Assembly: GCF_031846345.1 (NCBI RefSeq)
Contig: NZ_JAVRHX010000001.1
Location: 1,364,001-1,428,000, forward strand
DNA from: Glaciecola petra
Lineage (GTDB): Bacteria; Pseudomonadota; Gammaproteobacteria; Enterobacterales; Alteromonadaceae
Direction: 5' to 3'
DNA length: 64,000 nt
Of the stretch, positions 1 to 8,239 are shown one piece after another. Below the pieces are notes generated by a model. It ran no database searches. It was not told the origin of the DNA and saw only the letters and a list, made by a program, of their open reading frames with translations. Each line of letters starts with the position of its first letter. Position 1 is the first letter of the stretch. The translations under genes and the position numbers were made by a program.

Positions 1-842
1 AAGCAAATGAATTAATTGCAATGTGTAAAGAAAATAGCATTCGAGTTAGCACTTTAATGCTAAAAAATGAATGTGCTTTTATGTCTGAAGATGCCCTAAA
101 AAAAGGCTTGATAGACATTTGGAACGTTATGCAAGAATGCATTGAGAATGGCACCAGTAATGAAGGTATTTTACCCGGGGGATTAAAGGTTCACCGACGC
201 GCACCAGCCTTGTTAGCGCGCTTAGAAAATGAAAGAAGCAACGACCCTATGCTAGTTATGGATTGGGTCAATATGTTTGCACTTGCGGTAAACGAAGAAA
301 ACGCCGATGGCGGCCGCGTTGTAACCGCTCCGACAAATGGGGCAGCTGGGATCATTCCTGCTGTGATGAATTACTATCATAAATTTATACGGACAATGAC
401 TGACGACGTAGCATGCCGTTTTTTATTAACAGCGGCTGCAATTGGCATACTATATAAAAAGAATGCCTCTATTTCAGGTGCTGAAGTAGGATGCCAAGGT
501 GAAGTAGGCGTGGCTTGCTCAATGGCTGCTGGGGCATTAACAGAAATATTGGGAGGCTCAGTAGATGAGGTCGAAAACGCAGCAGAAATTGGCATGGAGC
601 ATAATTTAGGTCTTACTTGTGATCCTGTTGGGGGCTTAGTTCAAGTCCCTTGTATTGAAAGAAATGCAATGGGCGCAATCAAAGCTATCAACGCATCCAG
701 ACTCGCGCTTAGAGGAACAGGTAACCATAAAGTATCCCTAGACAAAGTTATCAAAACAATGTGGGATACTGGCAATGATATGAAAAGCAAATACAAAGAA
801 ACCGCCAGAGGCGGCCTCGCGGTCAACATCATAGAATGTTAA
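1..842 (+). CDS. L-serine dehydratase, C-terminal part (cut by window edge)
   Basis: The reading frame is open to the left edge, so the gene starts outside the window; about 280 residues are visible. They match the alpha domain of one-chain Fe-S L-serine dehydratases (SdaA/SdaB type), which deaminate L-serine to pyruvate and ammonia in the cytosol. The three cysteines expected to hold the 4Fe-4S cluster are present in GAEVGCQGEVG, GLTCDPVGG and VQVPCIERN, together with VVTAPTNGAAG and MEHNLGLTCD. The E. coli enzymes have Cys where the last Ala of TNGAAG stands; that residue is not a cluster ligand. The beta domain is out of view. It converges on cysB with only 9 bp between the stops and no terminator visible. 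Confidence 0.93.
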   Translation, partial: ANELIAMCKENSIRVSTLMLKNECAFMSEDALKKGLIDIWNVMQECIENGTSNEGILPGGLKVHRRAPALLARLENERSNDPMLVMDWVNMFALAVNEENADGGRVVTAPTNGAAGIIPAVMNYYHKFIRTMTDDVACRFLLTAAAIGILYKKNASISGAEVGCQGEVGVACSMAAGALTEILGGSVDEVENAAEIGMEHNLGLTCDPVGGLVQVPCIERNAMGAIKAINASRLALRGTGNHKVSLDKVIKTMWDTGNDMKSKYKETARGGLAVNIIEC

Positions 843-851
843 TGGGCCAAC

Positions 852-1826
852 TTATTTTACAGGCAAAGTGAGGTTTTTAAACATAGTTTCGACCTCTTGA
901 CTGTTTTTTTGCATCATCGCTCGTTCGACTACTTCTTTAGTAAGATGGGGCGCAAATCGTTCAATAAACTCATACATGTAATTGCGCAGAAACGAACCTT
1001 TCCTAAACCCAATTTTCGTTGTGCTGTAATCAAACAAATGTCGCGCATCTATTTTTACTAAATCAGCATCTAATTTTTCGTCAATCGCCATCGACGCGAT
1101 TACACCAACACCTACTCCCATTCGCACATATGTCTTAATCACATCAGCATCAGTGGCGGTGAATACTATTTTTGGCTCTAAGCCTGCCGTATTAAACGCT
1201 CTATCTAATTCTGAGCGTCCGGTAAAACCAAAAACATAAGTCACTAAAGAATATTTTGCTAACTCATTTATCGTAATAGTTGATTTTTTGGCTAAGGGAT
1301 GAGACCGGTTAACGATAATAGAGCGATTCCAATGATAACAAGGTAGCATTACTAAATCGTTGTATAAATGCAGTGATTCAGTAGCAATGGCAAAGTCTGC
1401 TTCGCCTTTTGCGGCCAAATCACTTATTTGCGATGGTGTCCCTTGGTGCATATGCAAAGAAACTTTCGGATACTTTGACATAAAGCCTTGTATAACTTCA
1501 GGTAAAGCGTAGCGTGCTTGAGTATGCGTGGTAGCGATGTTCAATTTACCTTGGTCAGGCAAAGTATGCTCTCTAGCAACAGCCTTTATACTCTCTACTT
1601 TTGCCAGTATTTCGCGTGAAATATTGATTACTTCTTTCCCAGCTTCTGTCACATGGGTTAAGTGTTTTCCGCTACGACCAAATATTTGAATACCAAGTTC
1701 ATCTTCTAGCATCCGCACTTGCTTGCTTATTCCAGGTTGAGATGTATAAAGATTCTCGGCTGTTGCTGAGACATTGAGGTTATTATTTAATACTTCAACA
1801 ATGTATCTAAGTTGTTGTAATTTCAT
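852..1826 (-). CDS. cysB: LysR-type regulator CysB
   Basis: At 324 residues it has exactly the length of enterobacterial CysB, the activator of sulfate assimilation that senses N-acetylserine. The N-terminal winged helix-turn-helix (about residues 1-60) begins MKLQQLRYIVEV and contains YTSQPGISKQVRMLE. The CysB-type ligand segment TTHTQARYALP follows near residue 100, and the conserved MGVGVGVIASMA lies near residue 240. A perfect 16-bp palindrome lies 38 bp upstream of the start. The convergent neighbour consumes serine, the cysteine precursor; that link is suggestive only. Orthology to CysB rather than another LysR protein is based on length and ligand-domain motifs. Confidence 0.92.
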   Translation of the reverse strand: MKLQQLRYIVEVLNNNLNVSATAENLYTSQPGISKQVRMLEDELGIQIFGRSGKHLTHVTEAGKEVINISREILAKVESIKAVAREHTLPDQGKLNIATTHTQARYALPEVIQGFMSKYPKVSLHMHQGTPSQISDLAAKGEADFAIATESLHLYNDLVMLPCYHWNRSIIVNRSHPLAKKSTITINELAKYSLVTYVFGFTGRSELDRAFNTAGLEPKIVFTATDADVIKTYVRMGVGVGVIASMAIDEKLDADLVKIDARHLFDYSTTKIGFRKGSFLRNYMYEFIERFAPHLTKEVVERAMMQKNSQEVETMFKNLTLPVK

Positions 1827-1863
1827 CGATTCCCTTACATTTTTTTAAGCAAAGCTAACAATA

Positions 1864-1879
1864 CGTATAAATTTATACG
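1864..1879. promoter_or_regulatory. Perfect palindrome upstream of cysB
   Basis: CGTATAAATTTATACG is its own reverse complement (16 bp) and lies 38 bp upstream of the cysB ATG in the 254-bp divergent gap. The position suits an operator, possibly for autoregulation, but the binding protein is unknown. The rest of the gap (1827-2080) is AT-rich and shows nothing else I can name. Confidence 0.4.
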
Positions 1880-2080
1880 CCAAAGAATTTTCTAAGCTGT
1901 TTTTTTAATTTGCCGATATAGTATTGTTAGTCGAGCTATGTTGTTGTTGTTTTGAGAGTCGATTTTTAAAAGCACTAATATCTTTATGAACACAATAATA
2001 GCGAATTTAGTTTTTTTTTGCATAAATAATTTAGATAAAAACAAATTCTTTTCAAACTTAGTTAAAAGGCGTGATTTACA

Positions 2081-2824
2081 GTGACCTTACAAAGCACAGA
2101 ACAAAATCTTATCGACAAAAACGATAACAAAGAAAATAAAATCAACGACCAATTCGACTTTTCTTCTGTGATTGCTGTTGCTATTCATGACATGAAAAAT
2201 TCATTGAGCCTCTTGATGCAATCCATCGAACAATTATCAGCAAATATTCCAGAAAATAACACGTCTGCGCGAGAAGGCATTAACAGTGTCCATTATGAAG
2301 CTAATAGAATGAATACGACATTAGTACAAGTCTTGTCTTTATATCGAGCAGAATTAAATGCATTGCCGGTCAATATTGACGAGTGTTTTTTAAGTGATTT
2401 AATCGAAGAAGTGGTTGAATCAAACCGCACTTACGCACAGCAAAAGAATTTGACTGTTAAGGTCAATGTTGATGAAGATTTATCTTGGTATTTAGATCGA
2501 GAGCTGATTTATTTATTAGTTCATGACGTACTCATAAATGCTATTCGTTATGGTTGTAACCACATCGAAATTACGGCAGAAATTGAAAACAACACATTAT
2601 CCTTGGTTGTTCAAGACGATGGTCCGGGTTACCCCAAAGCGATGTTAGATATGGCTACGGTTAAACTAGACAATTTTTGTATTTCTGAAGGTCGCACTGG
2701 CTTAGGTTTGTTCTTTGCCCGTTTAATTGCACAAACCCATAAAAACAGTGGCAACACCGGAAACATCAGCCTGTCTAATTGTGCCGAAAATGGTGGCAGT
2801 ATTTTTGAGTTAAGGTTGCCATAA
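2081..2824 (+). CDS. Soluble sensor histidine kinase without sensory domain
   Basis: This 247-residue protein has a GTG start and no membrane segment or PAS/HAMP region. A phospho-acceptor box IHDMKNSLSLLMQ (His36) opens a dimerisation helix pair. The HATPase_c domain follows, with an N box HDVLINAIRYG, G1 box DDGPGYP and G2 box GRTGLGLFFARL. It is therefore a kinase core that must receive its signal from a partner protein. No response regulator is adjacent; the REC-TPR proteins at 11545 and 35127 lack adjacent kinases and are possible partners by inference only. The downstream membrane-anchored protein at 2894 is on the same strand after 69 bp. The GTG is the only start that keeps the phospho-acceptor helix intact. 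Confidence 0.85.
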   Translation: MTLQSTEQNLIDKNDNKENKINDQFDFSSVIAVAIHDMKNSLSLLMQSIEQLSANIPENNTSAREGINSVHYEANRMNTTLVQVLSLYRAELNALPVNIDECFLSDLIEEVVESNRTYAQQKNLTVKVNVDEDLSWYLDRELIYLLVHDVLINAIRYGCNHIEITAEIENNTLSLVVQDDGPGYPKAMLDMATVKLDNFCISEGRTGLGLFFARLIAQTHKNSGNTGNISLSNCAENGGSIFELRLP

Positions 2825-2893
2825 ATATGTATTTAATTGATTGTCAGGCCAATTCATTTTTGAGCACGTGTAAAGGGTTTAATTGAACAAGCA

Positions 2894-3658
2894 ATGACTT
2901 ATACTATTATTATTATTCTGATTACTTTTTTGATAGTTTGTGGGATTGCCGCTACAGCAGTCCAACAACATAATGAAAAAAAAGAAAAACAGAAAAGAGA
3001 AGAAGTTAGTCTGCATAAAACTATTTTCGAAGAAACCGAAGAAGCCTTTCTTGCGGCTATAAAAATGCCGCTTTCGCAGCTTACATTACTTATTTTAAGA
3101 AAACGGTCAATTCGCGCATTAAAAGTCATGCACGAATACAATCCCACTCCCGATATCGTGACCAAATTAGATGAACTAACGAAAAGCTTAAAAGGTATTG
3201 ATGCCAGCGCTACGCCCCCTAATCAAGAGAGTTTTCAACTACCTGCAGCAGACAAGGTCATTATAAAATATATCCAAGCCGTCAAGAAAATACGAAACAT
3301 ATTAAGAAACGAAAATAATAAAGGTAAAATTCCTCCCAATGTTTTTGCTCGCGAAGAAAAAGCAATAGAGTGTTTACAATTAAGGGTCAACGTAGAAACA
3401 TTAACAAAACGAGCAAACGATGCTGTCGCCAGCAAGATGCAAGGCTCAGCGCGTCAATACATTGAAAAAGCGATAAAGGCATTGGTCGCACATAAACCCA
3501 AAAGCGAGTATTCTAAAAGACGTAAAGAAGAACTTGAAAGTATGTTGAAAACCTTAGAAACCAATGTTAAAGACAGTAATTTAAAACAAGTCATGGCCGA
3601 AAAAGCTCAAGAAAAAGAAGATATCGATTCGTTATTTGCTCCTAAAAAGAAATGGTAA
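2894..3658 (+). CDS. Membrane-anchored helical protein of unknown function
   Basis: I do not recognise this 254-residue protein. It has one N-terminal membrane helix (about residues 4-24, IIIILITFLIVCGIAA) followed by a highly charged, Lys/Glu-rich helical body with coiled-coil character and no catalytic motif. The N-in/C-out or N-out/C-in choice is unclear; the Lys-rich segment right after the helix suggests a cytoplasmic body. The C-terminus ends DIDSLFAPKKKW. It follows the histidine kinase by 69 bp on the same strand and may be its co-expressed partner. Confidence 0.7.
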   Translation: MTYTIIIILITFLIVCGIAATAVQQHNEKKEKQKREEVSLHKTIFEETEEAFLAAIKMPLSQLTLLILRKRSIRALKVMHEYNPTPDIVTKLDELTKSLKGIDASATPPNQESFQLPAADKVIIKYIQAVKKIRNILRNENNKGKIPPNVFAREEKAIECLQLRVNVETLTKRANDAVASKMQGSARQYIEKAIKALVAHKPKSEYSKRRKEELESMLKTLETNVKDSNLKQVMAEKAQEKEDIDSLFAPKKKW

Positions 3659-3744
3659 ATCAAACCATTTAGTACCGCCCTATTACAATTCTCTGTCATT
3701 TCATTTATCCTAACTACCATAAAATAAGACATCAAAAGTGTAAT

Positions 3745-4308
3745 ATGAAAAATCTTATACGTGGCATTATCTTACTATTGGCGGTTATGGTAAGTGCTTG
3801 CAGTGCTACTGGTTTGTCAATCTATTCACTCACAAATACTGAGTTAGAAAGCGCCTTAAACAAAAAGCTCCCATCCTTCAACAAAGAGGTGCGTATACTG
3901 GGTATACCTGTTGAATTTAACGTCAATGATATAGATATCACTATTGGTCCACAGCAGCGCGAAATCGTTGTGCTAGCGTTTAGTTCGAGTGCAAAATTAT
4001 CCACTTTCGGTATTAATTACCCTATAAAGTTAAAAATGAAAATTGAAGGGAATCCTTATTACGACAGTACTGTTAAAGCTATTTTTTTGAAAGATCTTGC
4101 GTTGCTAGAATCAAGTGTTGACGCGGCAGGCTTTAGCGGTAGTTTAGGCACAGTCAACCAACAAATAATGAATGGTATTAATCATTTTTTAGCTAACAAT
4201 CCCGTCTATCGACTAAATCAAAATAACCCTACCGAAGCGCTTTTAAGTGCGTTGCCGATAGATATGCGCATTGAAGAAGGTGCGATTACTCTTGTTCCAC
4301 GCATTTAA
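3745..4308 (+). CDS. DUF1439 lipoprotein (YceB-like)
   Basis: At 187 residues it matches the size of E. coli YceB (186). A lipoprotein signal peptide with lipobox VSAC puts the acylated Cys at residue 19. The body is the YceB/DUF1439 type: a long run of alternating hydrophobic strands with the phrases YSLTNTELESALN near residue 30 and a C-terminal LSALPIDMRIEEGAITLVP. The fold resembles lipid-binding tubular lipoproteins and the function is unknown. It should sit in the outer membrane facing the periplasm (Ser at +2). It stands alone between the kinase pair and the convergent LysR gene. Confidence 0.82.
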   Translation: MKNLIRGIILLLAVMVSACSATGLSIYSLTNTELESALNKKLPSFNKEVRILGIPVEFNVNDIDITIGPQQREIVVLAFSSSAKLSTFGINYPIKLKMKIEGNPYYDSTVKAIFLKDLALLESSVDAAGFSGSLGTVNQQIMNGINHFLANNPVYRLNQNNPTEALLSALPIDMRIEEGAITLVPRI

Positions 4309-4321
4309 TATCTCAAACCCT

Positions 4322-5218
4322 TCAAAATACATTGAGTAAATATTCATAAAACCGTTGCCCTGCTGTTGAAAGTTTGAGGTTTTGTTGTTTTGCGTTTTGA
4401 AGGGTGATAACACCTACCTCTTTCGAAAGTCGTAAATCTTTGATTGGCACACACACGAGGCCTTTGTTTTGCATCTGTTGTCGACATAATTGAGGAACAA
4501 TGGCTATGCCCAATCCCTGAGATACAATTTGACCGATAGTGCCCAATTGCGTGGCTTCAGATACTATATTCACCTTGCAATTTGCCGCGTTCAACGCCGC
4601 ATCTAACCACATTCGTAAGCTAGACTCTCTATTCATAGCTACCATAGGAAATTTGCTCATTTGGTTTAATGTGCATGTTTTTTGCGTTGCTAAGACGTGT
4701 TTAGCAGGTACAACTAAACAAAACTCGTCAGTAAATAAGGGTGTAAAATGCAGACCTTGGATGTTTTGTGGTTTAAATACAAAGCCAAGTTCAGCTCTAC
4801 CTGCACGCACATTTTCTATTGCTTGTTCCATAACAACATCGAGTATTCGAATAGCGATATTTGCATGTTTATTATTAAATCCATTTATGATTTGTGCTAA
4901 TTGCCCTTCAGCGAAAGCAGGCATCGCACTTATCACGATACTCCCCGTTTGAGCACTAAATAAGGCTTTAACATCGTCTATTGCACCATCAAAATCAGCA
5001 AGCACACGTTTGGCATTGGGTAAAAAGATCCTGCCTTCAGGGCTTAGCTCAACTTTTCGAGTACTTCTGATAAATAATTTACCGCCCAGTTGTTCTTCCA
5101 TGTTTTTTATTGATGTACTGAGCGCTGGTTGCGACAAGTATAATTTTTCAGCGGCTTCTGCAAACGTAGCTGACTGAGCAACCTCTATAAAAGCTTTCAT
5201 GTTTTTATACGAAATCAT
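4322..5218 (-). CDS. LysR-type regulator beside CoA-transferase genes
   Basis: 298 residues with an N-terminal helix-turn-helix (FAEAAEKLYLSQPALSTSIK, about residues 18-37) and a LysR substrate-binding domain (about residues 90-295). It is divergent from the 3-oxoacid CoA-transferase operon across 115 bp of very AT-rich DNA that includes TTAATTTATTAATGCATACATTAA-like dyads, so it is the likely regulator of that operon. The effector is unknown; a ketoacid or CoA-ester signal is only an inference from context. Confidence 0.86.
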   Translation of the reverse strand: MISYKNMKAFIEVAQSATFAEAAEKLYLSQPALSTSIKNMEEQLGGKLFIRSTRKVELSPEGRIFLPNAKRVLADFDGAIDDVKALFSAQTGSIVISAMPAFAEGQLAQIINGFNNKHANIAIRILDVVMEQAIENVRAGRAELGFVFKPQNIQGLHFTPLFTDEFCLVVPAKHVLATQKTCTLNQMSKFPMVAMNRESSLRMWLDAALNAANCKVNIVSEATQLGTIGQIVSQGLGIAIVPQLCRQQMQNKGLVCVPIKDLRLSKEVGVITLQNAKQQNLKLSTAGQRFYEYLLNVF

Positions 5219-5333
5219 AAGACAAAGCCCTATTATTAATTAATTTAATTTATTAATGCATACATTAAATCAATTTTACAAAATTAAACAAGTGGTAAAT
5301 ACTTATTGATAATAATTAGTGTAGGAGAGTTAT

Positions 5334-6041
5334 ATGGCAGGTTTTGACAAAGTAGTCACTAGCTATGAAGAAGCGTTGTCTGGTCTTAGTGATAACATGA
5401 CCGTAATCGCTGGTGGCTTTGGATTATGCGGTATACCAGAAGGTTTAATTGCTCAAATCAAAAAGATGGGCACGAAAGGATTAACAATCGTATCAAATAA
5501 TTGCGGCGTTGATGGTTTTGGATTAGGCATTTTATTAGAAGACCAACAAGTCAAAAAAATGATTTCTTCCTACGTGGGTGAGAACGCTCTTTTTGAGCAA
5601 CAACTGCTAAGTGGGATTCTAGAAGTAGAATTAACACCACAAGGTACTCTTGCTGAAAAAATGCGTGCAGGTGGAGCAGGTATACCCGCATTTTATACCG
5701 CAACTGGTTATGGTACGCCTGTAGGTGAAGGTAAAGAAGTCAAAACCTTTGACGGTCGCCCATATATCATGGAGCCCAGTATTACGGGCGATTTTGCTAT
5801 TGTTAAAGCATACAAAGCCGATCGTTTTGGAAACTGTAGTTATCGCCATACCGCCATGAATTTTAACCCAATGGCGGCAACTGCAGGCAAAATAACAGTA
5901 CTAGAAGTGGAAGAAATTGTGGAGCCGGGCGAATTAGAACCAAGTCAAATTCACACCCCAGGTATATACGTAGACCGAGTGATAAAAGGCAGTTTCGAAA
6001 AACGAATAGAACGTAAAGTATTGTCAAAGGAGGCTCAATAA
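5334..6041 (+). CDS. scoA: 3-oxoacid CoA-transferase subunit A
   Basis: 235 residues of the SCOT/AtoD alpha-subunit family, with the glycine-rich GGFGLCGIPEGLI near residue 27 and SNNCGVDGFGLG near residue 58. With subunit B it moves CoA from succinyl-CoA (or another donor) to a 3-oxoacid such as acetoacetate, feeding ketone-body or short-chain fatty-acid use. A good SD (GGAGAG) precedes the ATG. The stop is separated from the next gene by a single base, implying translational coupling. The exact acceptor cannot be told from sequence. Confidence 0.93.
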   Translation: MAGFDKVVTSYEEALSGLSDNMTVIAGGFGLCGIPEGLIAQIKKMGTKGLTIVSNNCGVDGFGLGILLEDQQVKKMISSYVGENALFEQQLLSGILEVELTPQGTLAEKMRAGGAGIPAFYTATGYGTPVGEGKEVKTFDGRPYIMEPSITGDFAIVKAYKADRFGNCSYRHTAMNFNPMAATAGKITVLEVEEIVEPGELEPSQIHTPGIYVDRVIKGSFEKRIERKVLSKEAQ

Positions 6042-6042
6042 T

Positions 6043-6699
6043 ATGGCATTATCACGAGATCAAATCGCAATGCGAGTCGCCCAAGAATTTAAAGATGGAG
6101 ACTACGTAAACTTAGGTATTGGTATCCCAACCTTAGCGGCAAACTATGTCCCTAGTGATATTGAAGTAATGTTGCAGTCTGAAAACGGATTGCTTGGTAT
6201 GGGGGCTTACCCAACTGAAGAACAAGTCGACGCTGACATGATCAATGCTGGCAAAGAAACCGTCACAGCTAGCACTGGTGCTTCTATATTTAATTCAGCA
6301 GAAAGCTTTGCCATGATCCGTGGTGGACACGTTGATTTTACCGTATTAGGTGCTTTTGAGGTTGACGTTCAAGGCAATATTGCTTCTTGGATGATCCCTG
6401 GTAAGTTAATAAAAGGCATGGGAGGCGCTATGGATTTAGTAGCCGGTGCTAAAAATATCATTGTTACCATGACACACGCCGACAAATACGGAAAGTCTAA
6501 GCTATTAGCTGAATGCACATTACCGTTAACTGGTGTTAATTGTATCACCCGCATAATAACCGATTTAGCCGTCCTAGAAGTCACTGATGGTGCGTTTCAT
6601 TTGAAAGAACGTGCTCCAGGCGTAAGTATCGAAGAAATACGTGAGAAAACTGCTGGCAAATTAATAGTCGATTGCGACGTGCCGGAAATGTCAGTTTAA
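6043..6699 (+). CDS. scoB: 3-oxoacid CoA-transferase subunit B
   Basis: 218 residues of the beta-subunit family. The catalytic glutamate lies in LQSENGLLGMG near residue 50; this residue forms the glutamyl-CoA thioester in SCOT enzymes. VNLGIGIPTLAANYV near residue 20 and IPGKLIKGMGGAMDLVAGA near residue 121 are typical. The gene follows subunit A at once, with an AAAGGAGG-like SD inside the end of scoA. A rho-independent terminator starts 56 bp downstream, so the operon is two genes. Confidence 0.94.
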   Translation: MALSRDQIAMRVAQEFKDGDYVNLGIGIPTLAANYVPSDIEVMLQSENGLLGMGAYPTEEQVDADMINAGKETVTASTGASIFNSAESFAMIRGGHVDFTVLGAFEVDVQGNIASWMIPGKLIKGMGGAMDLVAGAKNIIVTMTHADKYGKSKLLAECTLPLTGVNCITRIITDLAVLEVTDGAFHLKERAPGVSIEEIREKTAGKLIVDCDVPEMSV

Positions 6700-6754
6700 T
6701 GGTTAAGGACGATTGAGGTTTTTTAGAAATTAATCAGCAGTAAATGTATACTAG

Positions 6755-6784
6755 CGCCCAATCATAACATTGGGCGTTTTTTTT
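6755..6784 (+). terminator. Rho-independent terminator after the CoA-transferase operon
   Basis: An 8-bp perfect stem, CGCCCAAT (6755-6762) with ATTGGGCG (6769-6776), a 6-nt loop and eight T residues (6777-6784). The T-run contains the first bases of the TTG start codon of the next gene. Confidence 0.85.
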
Positions 6785-8168
6785 GAAATTCACTGACTTA
6801 CCTATTGACCATCGCATCCTCAAGAATTTGGATGCAATGCAACTTTCGAATTTGACTGATATTCAACAGCAAGCCATACCATATGGCTTGTTAAATAAAG
6901 ACATATTAGCGTCGTCGAAAACCGGCTCGGGTAAAACCTTAGCGTTTGTGGTGCCTATGGTCAATCGCCTACTAACAACTAGAGCGCTTTCTAAAGCCGA
7001 CCCTCGTGCACTGATATTAGCGCCAACAAGAGAACTTGCTAAACAAGTATTTGGGGTATGTCGCCAAGTCATTGCGAACACACAACTAAGAGCAAGTTTG
7101 GTCGTAGGTGGTGAAAACTATAACGACCAAGTGAATGTATTGCGCAGAAAACCACAAATCATTATAGCAACAGCAGGCCGAATCGCCGACCACTTAAAAG
7201 ATCGGCATTTATTCTTAAATGGTCTAGAACTGCTGATTTTGGACGAAGCAGACCGTATGCTAGAACTCGGATTTTCGATGCAGTTAGCTGCAATTCATGG
7301 CCAAGCTGACCATAGGAAGCGACAAACGATGATGTTTTCGGCCACTATTGAGCAAGCTCAAATAAAACAGATGACAAACGAATTACTCAATAACCCGCAA
7401 AAAATTGTCATTGATTCAAATGAACAACCGCACAAAGACATCTTACAAAAATTTTATTTATCTGACGGAGTAAAACAAAAAGACCTGCAGTTGTGCAAAC
7501 TAATTAACATTGAAAAAAGAGAACAGGCCATCGTTTTTACTGCTACCCGTGAAGATACCGTGCGGTTACAAGAAATGTTATACAAACAGCAGTTTGATGC
7601 TATTGCTTTGCATGGTGAATTACTGCAAAAACAGCGGAATCAGGTATTACAAGATTTTGGCAACGGTAAGTATGGTGTCTTAGTGACAACTGATCTTGGT
7701 GCTCGTGGCTTAGACATCCGCAATGTTTCATTGGTGCTCAACTATGATTTACCTAAATTTCCAGAAGAATATATTCATCGCATTGGCAGAACGGGACGCG
7801 CTGGTGACAAAGGTACTGCCATATCATTAGTTGGGAAAAAAGATTGGCGTAGCTTTGAAGCAATTAAAGCCAACTATGTCGGCGAAGTTGACTTTGCGAG
7901 CTTAGCTGAGATAAACACCGCGTTTACAGGGCTAAAAACAAAAGATCAAAAACAAAATGTCGCAACAAAGAAAAAAATACCCAAAAACAACAATAAAACT
8001 CAAGTTGTGCAAGCTAAACGCCGTTTCAAACCTCTCGAATCCTCTGAAAGCGGCGATTTACCCATTAAGCGTAAAGTTCGTAAGAGTATCCCTGACAATG
8101 ATTTACCCACCAAAGCTTTGAAAAAAAATGAACAGTCAGATAATACTAATGAGGACGATGGAAAATAA
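6783..8168 (+). CDS. DEAD-box ATP-dependent RNA helicase
   Basis: 461 residues with all DEAD-box motifs: Q motif (FTDLPIDHRIL...DIQQQAIP), motif I SSKTGSGKT, Ia PTRELA, Ib TAGRI, II DEAD at about residue 156, III SAT, IV IVFTAT, V TTDLGARGLD and VI HRIGRTGRAG. A Lys/Arg-rich tail of about 90 residues (after residue 370) likely binds RNA. The only in-frame start that keeps the Q-motif aromatic residue is TTG at 6783, since a stop lies in frame at 6765; GGGCG seven bases upstream could serve as SD. SrmB-like or RhlE-like function is possible; I leave the symbol blank. Confidence 0.93.
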   Translation: MKFTDLPIDHRILKNLDAMQLSNLTDIQQQAIPYGLLNKDILASSKTGSGKTLAFVVPMVNRLLTTRALSKADPRALILAPTRELAKQVFGVCRQVIANTQLRASLVVGGENYNDQVNVLRRKPQIIIATAGRIADHLKDRHLFLNGLELLILDEADRMLELGFSMQLAAIHGQADHRKRQTMMFSATIEQAQIKQMTNELLNNPQKIVIDSNEQPHKDILQKFYLSDGVKQKDLQLCKLINIEKREQAIVFTATREDTVRLQEMLYKQQFDAIALHGELLQKQRNQVLQDFGNGKYGVLVTTDLGARGLDIRNVSLVLNYDLPKFPEEYIHRIGRTGRAGDKGTAISLVGKKDWRSFEAIKANYVGEVDFASLAEINTAFTGLKTKDQKQNVATKKKIPKNNNKTQVVQAKRRFKPLESSESGDLPIKRKVRKSIPDNDLPTKALKKNEQSDNTNEDDGK

Positions 8169-8191
8169 AAAGCCTTGTTTTCACAAGGCTT
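8162..8191 (-). terminator. Rho-independent terminator of ppaC
   Basis: Read on the minus strand: AAGCCTTG, a 6-nt loop, CAAGGCTT, then TTTATTTT. The perfect 8-bp stem (8170-8177 with 8184-8191) lies 48 bp past the ppaC stop, and its U-tract overlaps the end of the helicase gene. Confidence 0.75.
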
Positions 8192-8239
8192 AAATCGGTA
8201 GAGTAACACCATCTGTAATAATATAAAGTGTTAAGAATA

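Noticed and set aside
1861..1870. ATACGTAT near cysB as another site of the alpha-glucan regulator
   Set aside because: It is part of a different, longer palindrome and lacks the flanking CATACGTATTCA; the gene context does not fit.
4539..4952. 137-codon open frame antisense to the LysR gene
   Set aside because: It lies fully inside a well-supported LysR gene and has no family likeness.
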